This document shows, in pieces, positions 1 to 6,684 of a DNA stretch of 23,237 nt. Position numbers and translations under genes: made by a program. Origin of the DNA: Desulfobulbaceae bacterium (GTDB taxonomy: Bacteria > Desulfobacterota > Desulfobulbia > Desulfobulbales > Desulfobulbaceae); contig JALSNT010000639.1 of the NCBI GenBank assembly GCA_026986885.1, positions 1-23,237 on the forward strand. The letters are read 5' to 3'. The stretch's first letter is position 1. Each line of letters opens with the position of its first letter. The notes beneath the pieces were generated by a model, which did not search any database, was not told where the DNA came from, and worked only from the letters and a program-made list of their open reading frames with translations.

Positions 1-169
1 GTTCCGCTACCCTTTTAAAGAGAGCTTTACCCGCCTCATTGACTTCAGATAGAGTGATAACGTCATCATTGACGGCGGCTACGCAGCAGTCGACGATTTC
101 AGCAGACAGCGGTGCTGCCGAATAGAGCAGAAGAAGGACCAATGTACAGAATATATAGAAATGTTTCAT
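1..169 (-). CDS. SurA-like periplasmic peptidyl-prolyl isomerase/chaperone, N-terminal part (cut by window edge)
   Basis: Reading the minus strand from the ATG at 169 gives a signal peptide (MKHFYIFCTLVLLLLYSAAPLSA) and then EIVDCCVAAVNDDVITLSEV, running open to the window edge. The stretch VAAVNDDVITLSEV matches the start of mature SurA and related SurA_N chaperones, which usually read V-A-V-V-N-D-E-V-I-T. Such proteins act in the periplasm on outer-membrane protein folding and often carry C-terminal parvulin domains. Those domains lie outside the window, so isomerase activity cannot be judged. The pair Cys-Cys where most homologues have Arg-Ile is unusual. No strong ribosome binding site is visible upstream. 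The gene is divergent from the FlgC-like gene, with about 300 bases between them. Confidence 0.72.
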   Translation of the reverse strand, partial: MKHFYIFCTLVLLLLYSAAPLSAEIVDCCVAAVNDDVITLSEVNEAGKALFKRVAE

Positions 170-475
170 TGTCTAAATTGTTTTGTTTGCTTTGGAATAG
201 TTGTCGACGGATCAGAAAAAGATAACTCGATCCGCCACCTTTATCTACACGGAACAGGGGAAAGAGGCAAATTATTTCCTGATTGTCACCGTAATGCTTT
301 CTTTGCGTGAACAAGGAGGATATGCGGTACCTGCAGGGTGGACTGTTTATAACGCTCAATGTAGATATAAGATTTTTTTTGCAATATGCAAGCATGATTG
401 TCAAGAGGGGATCGTTTTTTGCATGATTATTGGAGGTGCGGATGAATTTTTATTATTATGTTTGAGGTAAATACG
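170..475. other. Intergenic region between divergent surA-like and flgC-like genes
   Basis: About 306 bases between divergent genes. Open frames across it (201-470 + and 99-404 -) have no ribosome binding site and no family resemblance, so I treat them as chance. A short palindrome with arms TTGCA and TGCAA lies near 379-391, upstream of the FlgC-like gene. Promoters for both flanking genes must lie here, but no convincing -35/-10 pair or sigma-54 or sigma-28 element could be singled out by eye. The right end holds a seven-residue open frame, listed separately. Confidence 0.5.
442..465 (+). CDS. Possible 7-residue leader peptide before the FlgC-like gene
   Basis: ATG at 442 follows a strong TGGAGG (431-436) at a spacing of 5 and encodes M-N-F-Y-Y-Y-V before TGA at 463-465. 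That stop codon overlaps the GAGG ribosome binding site of the next gene (start 476). This geometry would allow coupling between the leader and the rod protein, or tyrosine-sensitive control. It may also be chance, as the region is rich in A and T. Confidence 0.2.
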   Translation: MNFYYYV

Positions 476-829
476 ATGGTTTCAGGACGATATGCTTCAC
501 TTTCCGGACTCCAGGCATATGGGGTGCGCTTGCAGAATAATGCAAATAATGTCGCTAATATGAATACATCCGGTTTCAAGAAAGGCAGGGTTCTTCTCAG
601 TGAAGAAAAGCCGCAGGGAGTTGGTGCGCATGTCGAAAAAGTAGAGACACCGGGACCGCAAGCCATGGAGGAAACAGGGCAGACAAGACAGATGGTTGAG
701 CAGTCCAACGTTGATCTTACTGAGGAATTTCCTGAAATGATGATGAATCGGCATGCATTTATGGCCAATATACGTTCGTTACAGGCGGTCGATGAAATGG
801 AGGAGACTGTGCTGGATTTGAAGGCTTGA
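476..829 (+). CDS. Short FlgC-like flagellar basal-body rod family protein
   Basis: A 117-residue protein with the two signatures of flagellar axial proteins. The N-terminal rod motif is QNNANNVANMNTSGFKKGRV (consensus N-N-[IV]-A-N-x-[NS]-T-x-G-[FY]-K). The C-terminal motif starts SNVDLTEEFPEMM and continues AFMANIRSLQAVDEMEETVL. FlgC is usually near 140-150 residues, so the middle is shortened. Start 476 is chosen over the in-frame ATG at 458 because GAGG at 463-466 lies 9 bases upstream of 476. The protein would sit in the proximal rod if functional, but no other flagellar gene is in the window, so it may be an orphan rod-like protein. Family confident, exact role not. Confidence 0.75.
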   Translation: MVSGRYASLSGLQAYGVRLQNNANNVANMNTSGFKKGRVLLSEEKPQGVGAHVEKVETPGPQAMEETGQTRQMVEQSNVDLTEEFPEMMMNRHAFMANIRSLQAVDEMEETVLDLKA

Positions 830-913
830 GAGAAGCATGTCGCAATTGCTTGATTTCGGCCATTTATTACGATAAAGGAATTGAATTTCGTGTCCAGGTG
901 AAGCTGTTCCCTG

Positions 914-942
914 TTGACATATAGATGTCTCTGGGTTTTACT
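914..942 (+). promoter_or_regulatory. Possible sigma-70 promoter for the TlpA-like gene
   Basis: TTGACA (914-919), a 17-base spacer and TTTACT (937-942, four of six matches to the -10 consensus). Two small palindromes overlap it: GACAT-ATAG-ATGTC (916-929) and CTGCAC-TT-GTGCAG (941-954). Either could be an operator. The leader to the ATG at 1048 would be about 100 bases. Confidence 0.35.
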
Positions 943-1047
943 GCACTTGTGCAGAGCATCGTTTTCGGGTCGTGAGGATTTTTTTGAAGCTATCTTCCCT
1001 CCCCTTTTGCCTTTTGCAAGGTTATTTTTGTTAAATCGGGAGATTAT

Positions 1048-1548
1048 ATGTCAAACAGATTGCGTCCATATACCAGCATATTGTTATTGAGTCTTTTTTT
1101 GTTTGTCGCCGGGGTTTCAACCTCATCGGCGGCGATTACCATGCCAAGCTTTTCTTTACCGTCTGTTGTCACCGGCAAAGTGGTGGACAGTGACAGCTTT
1201 AAGGGCAGGGTTATCCTTGTGACCTTTTTTGCCACCTGGTGCCCGCCCTGCCGTCAGGAAATTCCCAACCTGGTTGAACTGTACAATGAATACAAAGCTA
1301 AAGGTTTAACCGTTATCGGTCTTTCCGTTGATGAGGGCGGTGCGTCGGTGGTTGCCAGGCTTGTTAAGCATGAAAAAATTACCTATCCCGTTCTGATGGC
1401 AGATCGGCATACGGCCCGCTCTTTTGGCGGTATTGCCGGAATCCCGACATCTTTTCTGGTGAATAGAAAGGGACATGTCGTGAAAAAGTATCCAGGGTTT
1501 GTCCCCCATTCCCTCTTAGTACGCGATATCAAGGCCGTGCTGCAATGA
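1048..1548 (+). CDS. TlpA/ResA-like thioredoxin-fold thiol-disulfide oxidoreductase, exported
   Basis: A 166-residue protein with an N-terminal signal sequence (hydrophobic residues about 10-22, Ala-rich end near 28) followed by a thioredoxin fold of the AhpC-TSA/Redoxin type. The active site is W64-C-P-P-C68 in TFFATWCPPCRQEIP, and the cis-proline is P133 in GIAGIPTSFLV. WCPPC is typical of TlpA/ResA proteins that reduce periplasmic thiols, including those of apocytochrome c. The heme-associated CcsA-like gene lies 2.5 kb downstream, but no direct link is shown. The ribosome binding site GGGAG ends 5 bases before the ATG. A weak GC-rich hairpin follows the stop near 1560-1578 with a T run at 1591-1596, not in ideal arrangement for a terminator. 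Confidence 0.88.
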   Translation: MSNRLRPYTSILLLSLFLFVAGVSTSSAAITMPSFSLPSVVTGKVVDSDSFKGRVILVTFFATWCPPCRQEIPNLVELYNEYKAKGLTVIGLSVDEGGASVVARLVKHEKITYPVLMADRHTARSFGGIAGIPTSFLVNRKGHVVKKYPGFVPHSLLVRDIKAVLQ

Positions 1549-1597
1549 TTCCTGACCGCCCCTGGAGCAGGCTCCGGCTCGCAAGTGGAGTTTTTTG

Positions 1598-1627
1598 TTG
1601 ACAGCTTTCTAATATTTCTTATATATT
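1598..1627 (+). promoter_or_regulatory. Sigma-70-type promoter of the small secreted protein
   Basis: A perfect -35 TTGACA (1598-1603), 18-base spacer and TATATT (1622-1627) in an AT-rich stretch. It would give a leader of about 75 bases to the ATG at 1710. This is the best-matching core promoter in the window. Confidence 0.55.
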
Positions 1628-1709
1628 GTATAAAATATAATCATATATATTGAAAAGCAGTTTAATGATGAGCAGTTTTGTTACTTCAATTCTTACCAAG
1701 GAGAATGTT

Positions 1710-1910
1710 ATGAAAAAGATGCTCACGGTTGTTATGGTCGTTGCCTTTGCGTTTAGTGCCGGCAGTGCATTAGCTGGTAAAGTAAAATGTACTGTTGACA
1801 AGGTTGACGGCGCCACGGTAACCATGACCTGTAAGAAGGCTGACAAGTTGAAAGCCGGTCAGGCTGTTACGGTCAAGGCAGCCAAGAAAAAAGCAATTGA
1901 AGGTTGCTGA
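1710..1910 (+). CDS. Small secreted Lys/Cys-rich protein of unknown function (ExtJ-like?)
   Basis: A 66-residue protein with a clear signal peptide (MKKMLTVVMVVAFAFSAGSALA) and a mature part of about 44 residues. That part is rich in Lys and Val with three cysteines: KCTVDKV, TMTCKKA and the C-terminal EGC. The start at 1710 is chosen over 1650 because AAGGAG lies 5 bases upstream and a signal peptide begins exactly there. The pattern resembles small proteins in Desulfobacterota and Geobacter that I recall being named ExtJ (selenite/tellurite reduction operon). That name rests on memory of the sequence style, and no other gene of such an operon is present. The gene has its own promoter and terminator, so it is probably a monocistronic, well-expressed periplasmic protein. 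Confidence 0.65.
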   Translation: MKKMLTVVMVVAFAFSAGSALAGKVKCTVDKVDGATVTMTCKKADKLKAGQAVTVKAAKKKAIEGC

Positions 1911-2069
1911 TATAGACGTTTAATTTAAAATTGTTTTTTTTATTGAACCCTAAATCCAGGAGGGTTTTATTAAGCTGCAACATTTTTAATGGAAAACAAT
2001 TTACAATTATTAATTTTTTCTCTCTTTGCAGATTGGTAAAACTTTCAATTTAGGTTGGAGACTTTGCGA

Positions 2070-2105
2070 ACGGGTTGATGCTTTGTCATCAGCCCGTTTT
2101 TTTTT
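2070..2105 (+). terminator. Rho-independent terminator of the small secreted protein
   Basis: An 11-base stem, ACGGGTTGATG (2070-2080) with CATCAGCCCGT (2087-2097), has one G-T pair, a 6-base loop and a run of nine T (2097-2105). It lies 160 bases past the stop at 1910, leaving an unusually long 3' untranslated region. That region includes a Shine-Dalgarno-like AGGAGGG (about 1959-1965) with no usable ATG, GTG or TTG after it. Confidence 0.9.
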
Positions 2106-2150
2106 GCTGTTTTTGCGATAATCTAATGAATTACTTACTTATTTACCATT

Positions 2151-2837
2151 ATGGACCCTCAGACTTTACCTGCCGATCAAAAAAAGCTGTATGACAGGAT
2201 CAGACAGCAGTACAGGGTGGCTTTTGAACCATTGTCAATTGGTGGCATACGGCTGCATCTTTTAAAAATCACCGATCTTGAACAGATACTCGGCAACAAA
2301 GATCCGTTACAGAATGTCTCTGATTTTCCTTTCTGGATTCGTCTTTGGGAGGCGGCCATCGTTTTGTCCGAATTTGTTGCCGAGCAAAATTTTTCTCCTG
2401 AAACCAAGGCGTTGGAGATTGGAGCCGGTCTTGGCGCACCCGGTCTGACGGCGGCGGCCAAGGGCTGCGCGGTGACCTTGACGGATTACCAGGAATTGAT
2501 TCTGGACTTTGAGCGGGTAAGTGCTGCTGCCAGTGGTCTTGATGTTGAATGTATGTTGCTGGACTGGTTGAATCCGCCGGCTATGAAGCGATACGACGTC
2601 GTTCTCGGTGCGGAAATTCTCTTCCGTGAAGAATTTTTTCAACCATTACTCGATATTTTGCGCAAGGTGTTGCAACCGCAAGGAGTTATTTACCTGGCCC
2701 ATGATATTCGTCGAAAAAGTCTGGCGCCGTTTTTGAAAATGGCGGAAAAAGAGTATATAATTTCAGCTCGAAAGAAAAAATTAAAAAGCTTTGAAGAAGA
2801 TAAGGAAGTATTGCTGACCAGGTTGGTTGCCCGGTAG
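2151..2837 (+). CDS. SAM-dependent methyltransferase, METTL21/Nnt1 (Methyltransf_16)-like
   Basis: A 228-residue protein. PFWIRLWEAAIVLSEFV (about 60-76) resembles the entry segment of the protein-lysine methyltransferase family 16 (P-F-W-x-x-L-W-x-A). Motif I is LEIGAGLGAPGLTAA (SAM binding), followed by an acidic residue in TLTDYQE. The later strand DVVLGAEILFREEFFQPLL matches post-I motifs. Homologues methylate lysines of protein targets, but the substrate is unknown here. No clear ribosome binding site precedes ATG 2151. The 3' end overlaps the next gene by up to 11 bases, so the two are probably co-translated. It may merely sit beside the tetrapyrrole genes rather than serve them. Confidence 0.75.
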   Translation: MDPQTLPADQKKLYDRIRQQYRVAFEPLSIGGIRLHLLKITDLEQILGNKDPLQNVSDFPFWIRLWEAAIVLSEFVAEQNFSPETKALEIGAGLGAPGLTAAAKGCAVTLTDYQELILDFERVSAAASGLDVECMLLDWLNPPAMKRYDVVLGAEILFREEFFQPLLDILRKVLQPQGVIYLAHDIRRKSLAPFLKMAEKEYIISARKKKLKSFEEDKEVLLTRLVAR

Positions 2838-3549
2838 TCTTTCATTCAATGCGGTATCGGTGAAGAGGGTGTATCCTGTTTTTTTTAATATTCGTGGAAA
2901 ACGTTGCCTGGTTTTCGGCGGGGGAGAGGTCGCCGAACGTAAGGTATGCGGGCTGATCGGGGAACAGGCCGATGTGGTTATCATCAGTCCGGTGGTAACG
3001 GATGGACTGGCCAGGCTCGTGGAACAGGAACAATGCCGCTGGCTTTCCAAAACATATGATCCCGATGATTTGCCCGGAACCTTTCTTGCCTTCGCCGCCA
3101 CCGATTCTCCGGCAGTGCAGCAACGAATTATCCGTGATGCTGAGGCATTAGGCATCCCGGTTAATGTGGTTGATGATCCCCCTCGCAGTACCTTCCATGT
3201 GCCTGCCGTCCTTCGTCGGGGTGATTTGACGATTGCGGTGTCCACCGCCGGTAAAAGCCCAGCCTTCGCCGCCATGATAAGAAAAAGGCTTGCCGGTCAA
3301 TATGGAACGGAATATGAGCAATTTCTTTATCTGATGGGTAAACTGCGTCCATTTGTCATTGCCGCCGCCGATACCCCTGGTGCACGCAAAACCTTGTTTC
3401 AAAAACTCCTCCATGAGGATATACTTGACTGGATTGCCGACAACAGGTGGGATATGGTATGCGACCATCTGCGTTTAGTTCTCGGTCCCGGAGTTGATGC
3501 CGTCATTGCCGGTGGGTTGGGCGCTGATTATAAATCCTTACCCGGATAA
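2827..3549 (+). CDS. Precorrin-2 dehydrogenase / sirohydrochlorin ferrochelatase (Met8p / CysG N-terminal type)
   Basis: Oxidises precorrin-2 to sirohydrochlorin with NAD and may insert iron to give siroheme, the cofactor of dissimilatory sulfite reductase and a precursor in the siroheme route to heme. The Rossmann fold reads CLVFGGGEVAERKV (28-40), with catalytic-type Asp93 in FAATDSPAVQ. The family motif STAGKSP (139-145) precedes a helical dimerisation domain. There is no CobA-like methyltransferase domain, so it is the Met8 type, not full CysG. The longest frame begins with TTG at 2827. GTG at 2860 or 2869 would give a more usual N-terminus (M-Y-P-V-F-F) and no overlap. No start has a strong ribosome binding site. 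Family certain, start uncertain. Confidence 0.9.
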   Translation: MPGSLSFNAVSVKRVYPVFFNIRGKRCLVFGGGEVAERKVCGLIGEQADVVIISPVVTDGLARLVEQEQCRWLSKTYDPDDLPGTFLAFAATDSPAVQQRIIRDAEALGIPVNVVDDPPRSTFHVPAVLRRGDLTIAVSTAGKSPAFAAMIRKRLAGQYGTEYEQFLYLMGKLRPFVIAAADTPGARKTLFQKLLHEDILDWIADNRWDMVCDHLRLVLGPGVDAVIAGGLGADYKSLPG

Positions 3550-4056
3550 ACCGGAAAATTCGCAATAAGAAATACCAAATTCGAAACAATCTCAAAAAAC
3601 AGAGACCGAATGAGCAAAATGGTTCAATGCTCGACTGTAAATTACCCTGGTTTGTGTCATTGAAATATTCCGGAGTTGGAACTTGTTCAGGATTTTGATA
3701 TTTGAATTTCGAGTATATCTTCTGTCACAAAAAACACGAAAATAATTGTTAAGAAAGAGTACCTGGTCCGTGGACAGGCAGGGGACGGAGTATATACAAT
3801 ATCGACTGATGTTCCATGAACTTGTTTTCCTGACTTTTTACATGTGATGGCGTCGTAAAAACTTCGATCGACAGCAAAGTGTGCTTTGTGGCGATTCTCA
3901 ACATATTAGCTGTCTAATTAAGACCGGCCACCGAACACTACTCCTCGGAGTCTGTGCTTACCTTATATGTAATTTACTTAGCCATCTTTTGGGTTGATTA
4001 GAACTTTTTACGAGTCCATTACATGTTGTTTGTAAAATTCTTCATCGGAAAATCGC
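3550..4056. other. 507-base intergenic region with repeat element and hairpins
   Basis: No credible gene in either strand. It contains a small hairpin at 3762-3778 (GTCC-GT-GGAC core), a second small hairpin near 3875-3889 (CAAAG-TGTG-CTTTG), and from 3832 to 4025 the inverted-repeat element listed separately. Its base composition is richer in A and T than the flanking genes. A promoter for the CcsA-HemA operon must lie here, but no clear -35/-10 pair was found by eye. Confidence 0.6.
3832..4025. repeat. REP/MITE-like element with 25-base imperfect terminal inverted repeats
   Basis: The left arm 3841-3865 (CATGTGATGGCG, then TCGTAAAAACTTC) and the right arm 4001-4025 read on the other strand (CATGTAATGGAC, then TCGTAAAAAGTTC) agree at 21 of 25 positions, enclosing about 135 bases. 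The left arm also folds on itself (GACTTTTTAC 3832-3841 against GTAAAAACTTC 3855-3865). The right part, 3981-4014, recurs near 11037-11069. No open frame lies inside, so it would be non-autonomous. I recall similar TCGTAAAAA palindromes as dispersed repeats in Desulfobacterota, which is unverified here. Confidence 0.6.
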
Positions 4057-4869
4057 ATGAGCTACCTTCTTTTTCAACTGAGTTTTGTGGCCTATGTCCT
4101 GGCCATGACGGTCTATCTGGTTTTTTTCTTTAATCAGAAAAACAAGGTTCGGGTGCTGGCACGTAAAATATTTTTTAGTGCCGCCCTGCTGCATACTGCA
4201 AATATTCTTGTCCGGTTGATCGAGAGCGGTCATACGCCGATCACCAGCGTCCATGAGGTCATTTCCTTTTTCGCCTGGTCCATTGCCCTTTGTTATCTCT
4301 CTTTTCGCTGGCGCTACACCGTCAAAAATTTTGGTACCTTTTCATCTATATTGGTTGTCCTGCTCATGCTGGTCTCAGCTATTGCGCCCCATGCGATTCT
4401 GCCTTTAACCCAGACTCAGCATTCCTGGTTGTTTCCCGTTCATGCCTCACTTGCCATTATCGCCGATGCCTTCCTTGCCCTCGCCTGTATCGGTGGCCTG
4501 ATGTATTTGCTGCAGGAACGGGAACTCAAGCAGAAAAGATTTGGTTTCTTTTATTCCCGACTCCCTTCTCTGGAATCTCTGGACAAACTTAATCAGCATT
4601 GTCTTAGTATCGGCTTTACCCTGATGACCCTTGGCATGTTTACCGGCTATATCTGGGCTCGCCGGATATGGGGGGGGAGAAACTGGCACTGGGATCCGAA
4701 GATCGTCTGGGCCATGATTACCTGGTTTCTCTATGCCGCCCTCATGCACCAGCGTTTCACCATGGGATGGCGTGGGCGCCGGGCCGCCATCGTCACCGTC
4801 ATCGCCTTTATGGCCGTATTGTTGACGCTTGTTTTTCTCTTTAAAGGGGTGCATGGCCATGGCGCGTAA
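4057..4869 (+). CDS. CcsA/HemX-like cytochrome c assembly membrane protein
   Basis: A 270-residue integral membrane protein with about eight hydrophobic segments, of the CcsA/ResC/HemX group that handles heme for cytochrome c maturation. Conserved histidines are visible at 46 (LLHTAN), 129 (FPVHA) and 231 (ALMHQRF). The heme-handling tryptophan-rich WWD motif is W205-GGRNWHWDPKIVW. The family consensus is W-G-x-x-W-x-W-D-P-K-E, so one residue is inserted and the Glu is Ile. The insertion coincides with a run of eight G (4670-4677). The gene overlaps hemA by 11 bases, an order seen in other Desulfobacterota and Geobacter genomes. This suggests a role tied to heme supply, although HemX-type proteins may instead influence HemA levels. 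Confidence 0.85.
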   Translation: MSYLLFQLSFVAYVLAMTVYLVFFFNQKNKVRVLARKIFFSAALLHTANILVRLIESGHTPITSVHEVISFFAWSIALCYLSFRWRYTVKNFGTFSSILVVLLMLVSAIAPHAILPLTQTQHSWLFPVHASLAIIADAFLALACIGGLMYLLQERELKQKRFGFFYSRLPSLESLDKLNQHCLSIGFTLMTLGMFTGYIWARRIWGGRNWHWDPKIVWAMITWFLYAALMHQRFTMGWRGRRAAIVTVIAFMAVLLTLVFLFKGVHGHGA

Positions 4870-6145
4870 TAGTATTGTCCTGCTGGGGGTCAATCATAAG
4901 ACCACGCCCCTTGCCGTGCGGGAGAAACTTGCCCTGGTCGGAGGCTATGAGCAACCATTAGGGAATTTACGTCGGCTTGACTGTCTGCAGGAATGCTTTC
5001 TGCTGTCCACCTGCAACCGGGTTGAGGTGCTGTATACCTGCGAGGATACTGCCAGGGCACGGCGCGAGGTGCTTGACATGCTCTTTGCCTCCAGTGTCAC
5101 CCGGGAAGAGGTGGCCGGTTGTATTTATCAGTATCAGGATGAAGAGGCGGTCCGGCATCTGTTTCTGGTGGCCTCCAGCCTTGATTCCATGATCGTCGGT
5201 GAATCACAGATTTTAGGCCAGCTTAAGGAGGCCTATCGTTTTGCCTCGGAAAAGAAAACCAGCGGTATGATTCTCAATAAACTACTGCATAAGTCCTTTT
5301 CCGTAGCCAAACGGGTACGTACGGAAACAAGAATAGGGGCCAGTGCGGTTTCCATCTCCTATGCCGCTGTTGAGCTGGGTAAAAAAATATTCGGCGATTT
5401 GAAGGGGAAAAAGGTCATGCTGGTCGGGGCCGGTGAGATGGCTGAACTGGCGGCCGAGCATCTGGTGGGGCAGGGGGTTACCGAGGTCATTGTCGCCAAC
5501 CGGACCTTTGAGCGGGCGGTTAAGCTTGCCGGCTGTTATCACGGCAGGGCCATACGCCTGCAGGAACTGGTGGAGCAGTTGCAGTATGTTGATATCATCG
5601 TCAGTTCCACCGGTGCCTCCGGTCTTATCCTGAACAAAAAGGATGTGTTGCCGGTAATGCCCAGACGGAGGTATCAACCCCTGTTTTTTATTGATATTGC
5701 CGTGCCCCGTGATCTTGACCCGGCCATTAACGAGATTGATAATGTCTATCTCTATGACATTGATGATCTCAATAATGTTGTGGAGATGAACAAATCGGAG
5801 CGGGACAAGGAGGCCGTCAAGGCCAAGCGCATCGTTGAAGAGGAAACGGTGAAGTTTCGCGGCTGGCTGGAAAATATGGAGGTTGTTCCGACCATTATCG
5901 AGATACGTTCCATGGCCGACAAGATTTGTCGTGACGAGCTTGACCGTACCCTGGGGCGGCTTAATACCTTGAGTGGTGAAGAAAAAAAATCTCTTGAAAA
6001 GATGGCGGCCGCAATCTGTTCGAAAATGCTCCATCATCCCATCTGTTACCTTAAATCCAATCATCCATGTGTTGACCAGCAGAAACGGGTGGAAGTGGTA
6101 CGCACTCTGTTTAACCTTGACCGGGGCAGGAGCGATGAATCATGA
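4859..6145 (+). CDS. hemA: Glutamyl-tRNA reductase
   Basis: Catalyses NADPH-dependent reduction of Glu-tRNA to glutamate-1-semialdehyde, the committed step of tetrapyrrole synthesis by the C5 route. The 428-residue protein is normal length. Visible motifs are GVNHKTTPLAVREKLA (10-25), catalytic Cys52 in LLSTCNRVEVLYT, SLDSMIVGESQILGQLKEA (108-125), and the NADPH fold MLVGAGEMAELAAEHL (187-202). A C-terminal dimerisation helix follows. ATG 4859 is preferred over ATG 4853 and TTG 4829 because AAGGGG (4844-4849) lies 9 bases upstream. It is translationally coupled on both sides: 11 bases of overlap with the CcsA-like gene and ATGA overlap with the gene after it. Confidence 0.97.
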   Translation: MARNSIVLLGVNHKTTPLAVREKLALVGGYEQPLGNLRRLDCLQECFLLSTCNRVEVLYTCEDTARARREVLDMLFASSVTREEVAGCIYQYQDEEAVRHLFLVASSLDSMIVGESQILGQLKEAYRFASEKKTSGMILNKLLHKSFSVAKRVRTETRIGASAVSISYAAVELGKKIFGDLKGKKVMLVGAGEMAELAAEHLVGQGVTEVIVANRTFERAVKLAGCYHGRAIRLQELVEQLQYVDIIVSSTGASGLILNKKDVLPVMPRRRYQPLFFIDIAVPRDLDPAINEIDNVYLYDIDDLNNVVEMNKSERDKEAVKAKRIVEEETVKFRGWLENMEVVPTIIEIRSMADKICRDELDRTLGRLNTLSGEEKKSLEKMAAAICSKMLHHPICYLKSNHPCVDQQKRVEVVRTLFNLDRGRSDES

Positions 6146-6684
6146 ATACTGAGTTAAGGGCGCAGATTCTGGATGATGAGCTGCTGATCGTGCGTGATTC
6201 CGGAGAAATTCCGGAAATCGCTCTCCATGCCACCCTCCATTATCTGCAGGAAGACCCGGATGGTCCGCAACTGACGCTTACCGACGCTGAATTGCAATCT
6301 CTGCAGGATGCCGCCCTGGCCCGCTGCCGGGAGATTGTCCTGCGTGATCTTGATCCGGATAACCGTGATCTTTCCATCTATCGGGGTATCAAACGCTCCA
6401 TATATAACTGGCAGCGCCTGCAGGCCTTTTGTGACCGCATCGGTCGCAGAGAAAGCGGATTTAAGGGAGTGGTCCGCGAGGCCCTTGTCAGCTTTGTTTA
6501 TCGCGAGCTTGCAGATGTGGCCGCCGGTATTCGTTCTCCGGCAATTAACTGCTCCGTTGAGGAACTTGCTGTTTTCTGTCGGCAACTGGGGATGGATGCC
6601 GGTATCCTGCCTCCAGGATGGCAGAGGCTTTGTCCGGAACAGGAGAAGAGCGAACATGCGCATCGGAATAATCGGAACCGGTAA
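6142..6684 (+). CDS. Conserved-looking hypothetical protein downstream of hemA
   Basis: A 180-residue soluble protein whose ATG overlaps the hemA stop (ATGA), arguing for coupled translation and a real gene. The N-terminal half is acidic and Leu-rich (LTLTDAELQSLQDAALARCR), with a central basic-aromatic segment IYRGIKRSIYNWQRLQAF and several cysteines. There is no signal peptide or membrane segment. I do not recognise the family. Its last 29 bases overlap the next gene, and the reading frame there (HAHRNNRNR) looks like run-on sequence. Position suggests a link to HemA or tetrapyrrole flux, but nothing in the sequence demonstrates it. Confidence 0.65.
   Translation: MNTELRAQILDDELLIVRDSGEIPEIALHATLHYLQEDPDGPQLTLTDAELQSLQDAALARCREIVLRDLDPDNRDLSIYRGIKRSIYNWQRLQAFCDRIGRRESGFKGVVREALVSFVYRELADVAAGIRSPAINCSVEELAVFCRQLGMDAGILPPGWQRLCPEQEKSEHAHRNNRNR

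Noticed and set aside
99..470. Open frames 99-404 (-) and 201-470 (+) at the left end
   Set aside because: No ribosome binding site, no family resemblance, and the minus frame overlaps the SurA-like start in another frame.
1560..1596. Terminator after the TlpA-like gene
   Set aside because: The GC-rich stem near 1562-1577 is separated from the T run at 1591-1596 by more than ten bases, so it does not fit the usual form.
5282..6064. 260-residue minus-strand frame inside hemA
   Set aside because: It is antisense to a clearly conserved hemA and shows no motif of its own.
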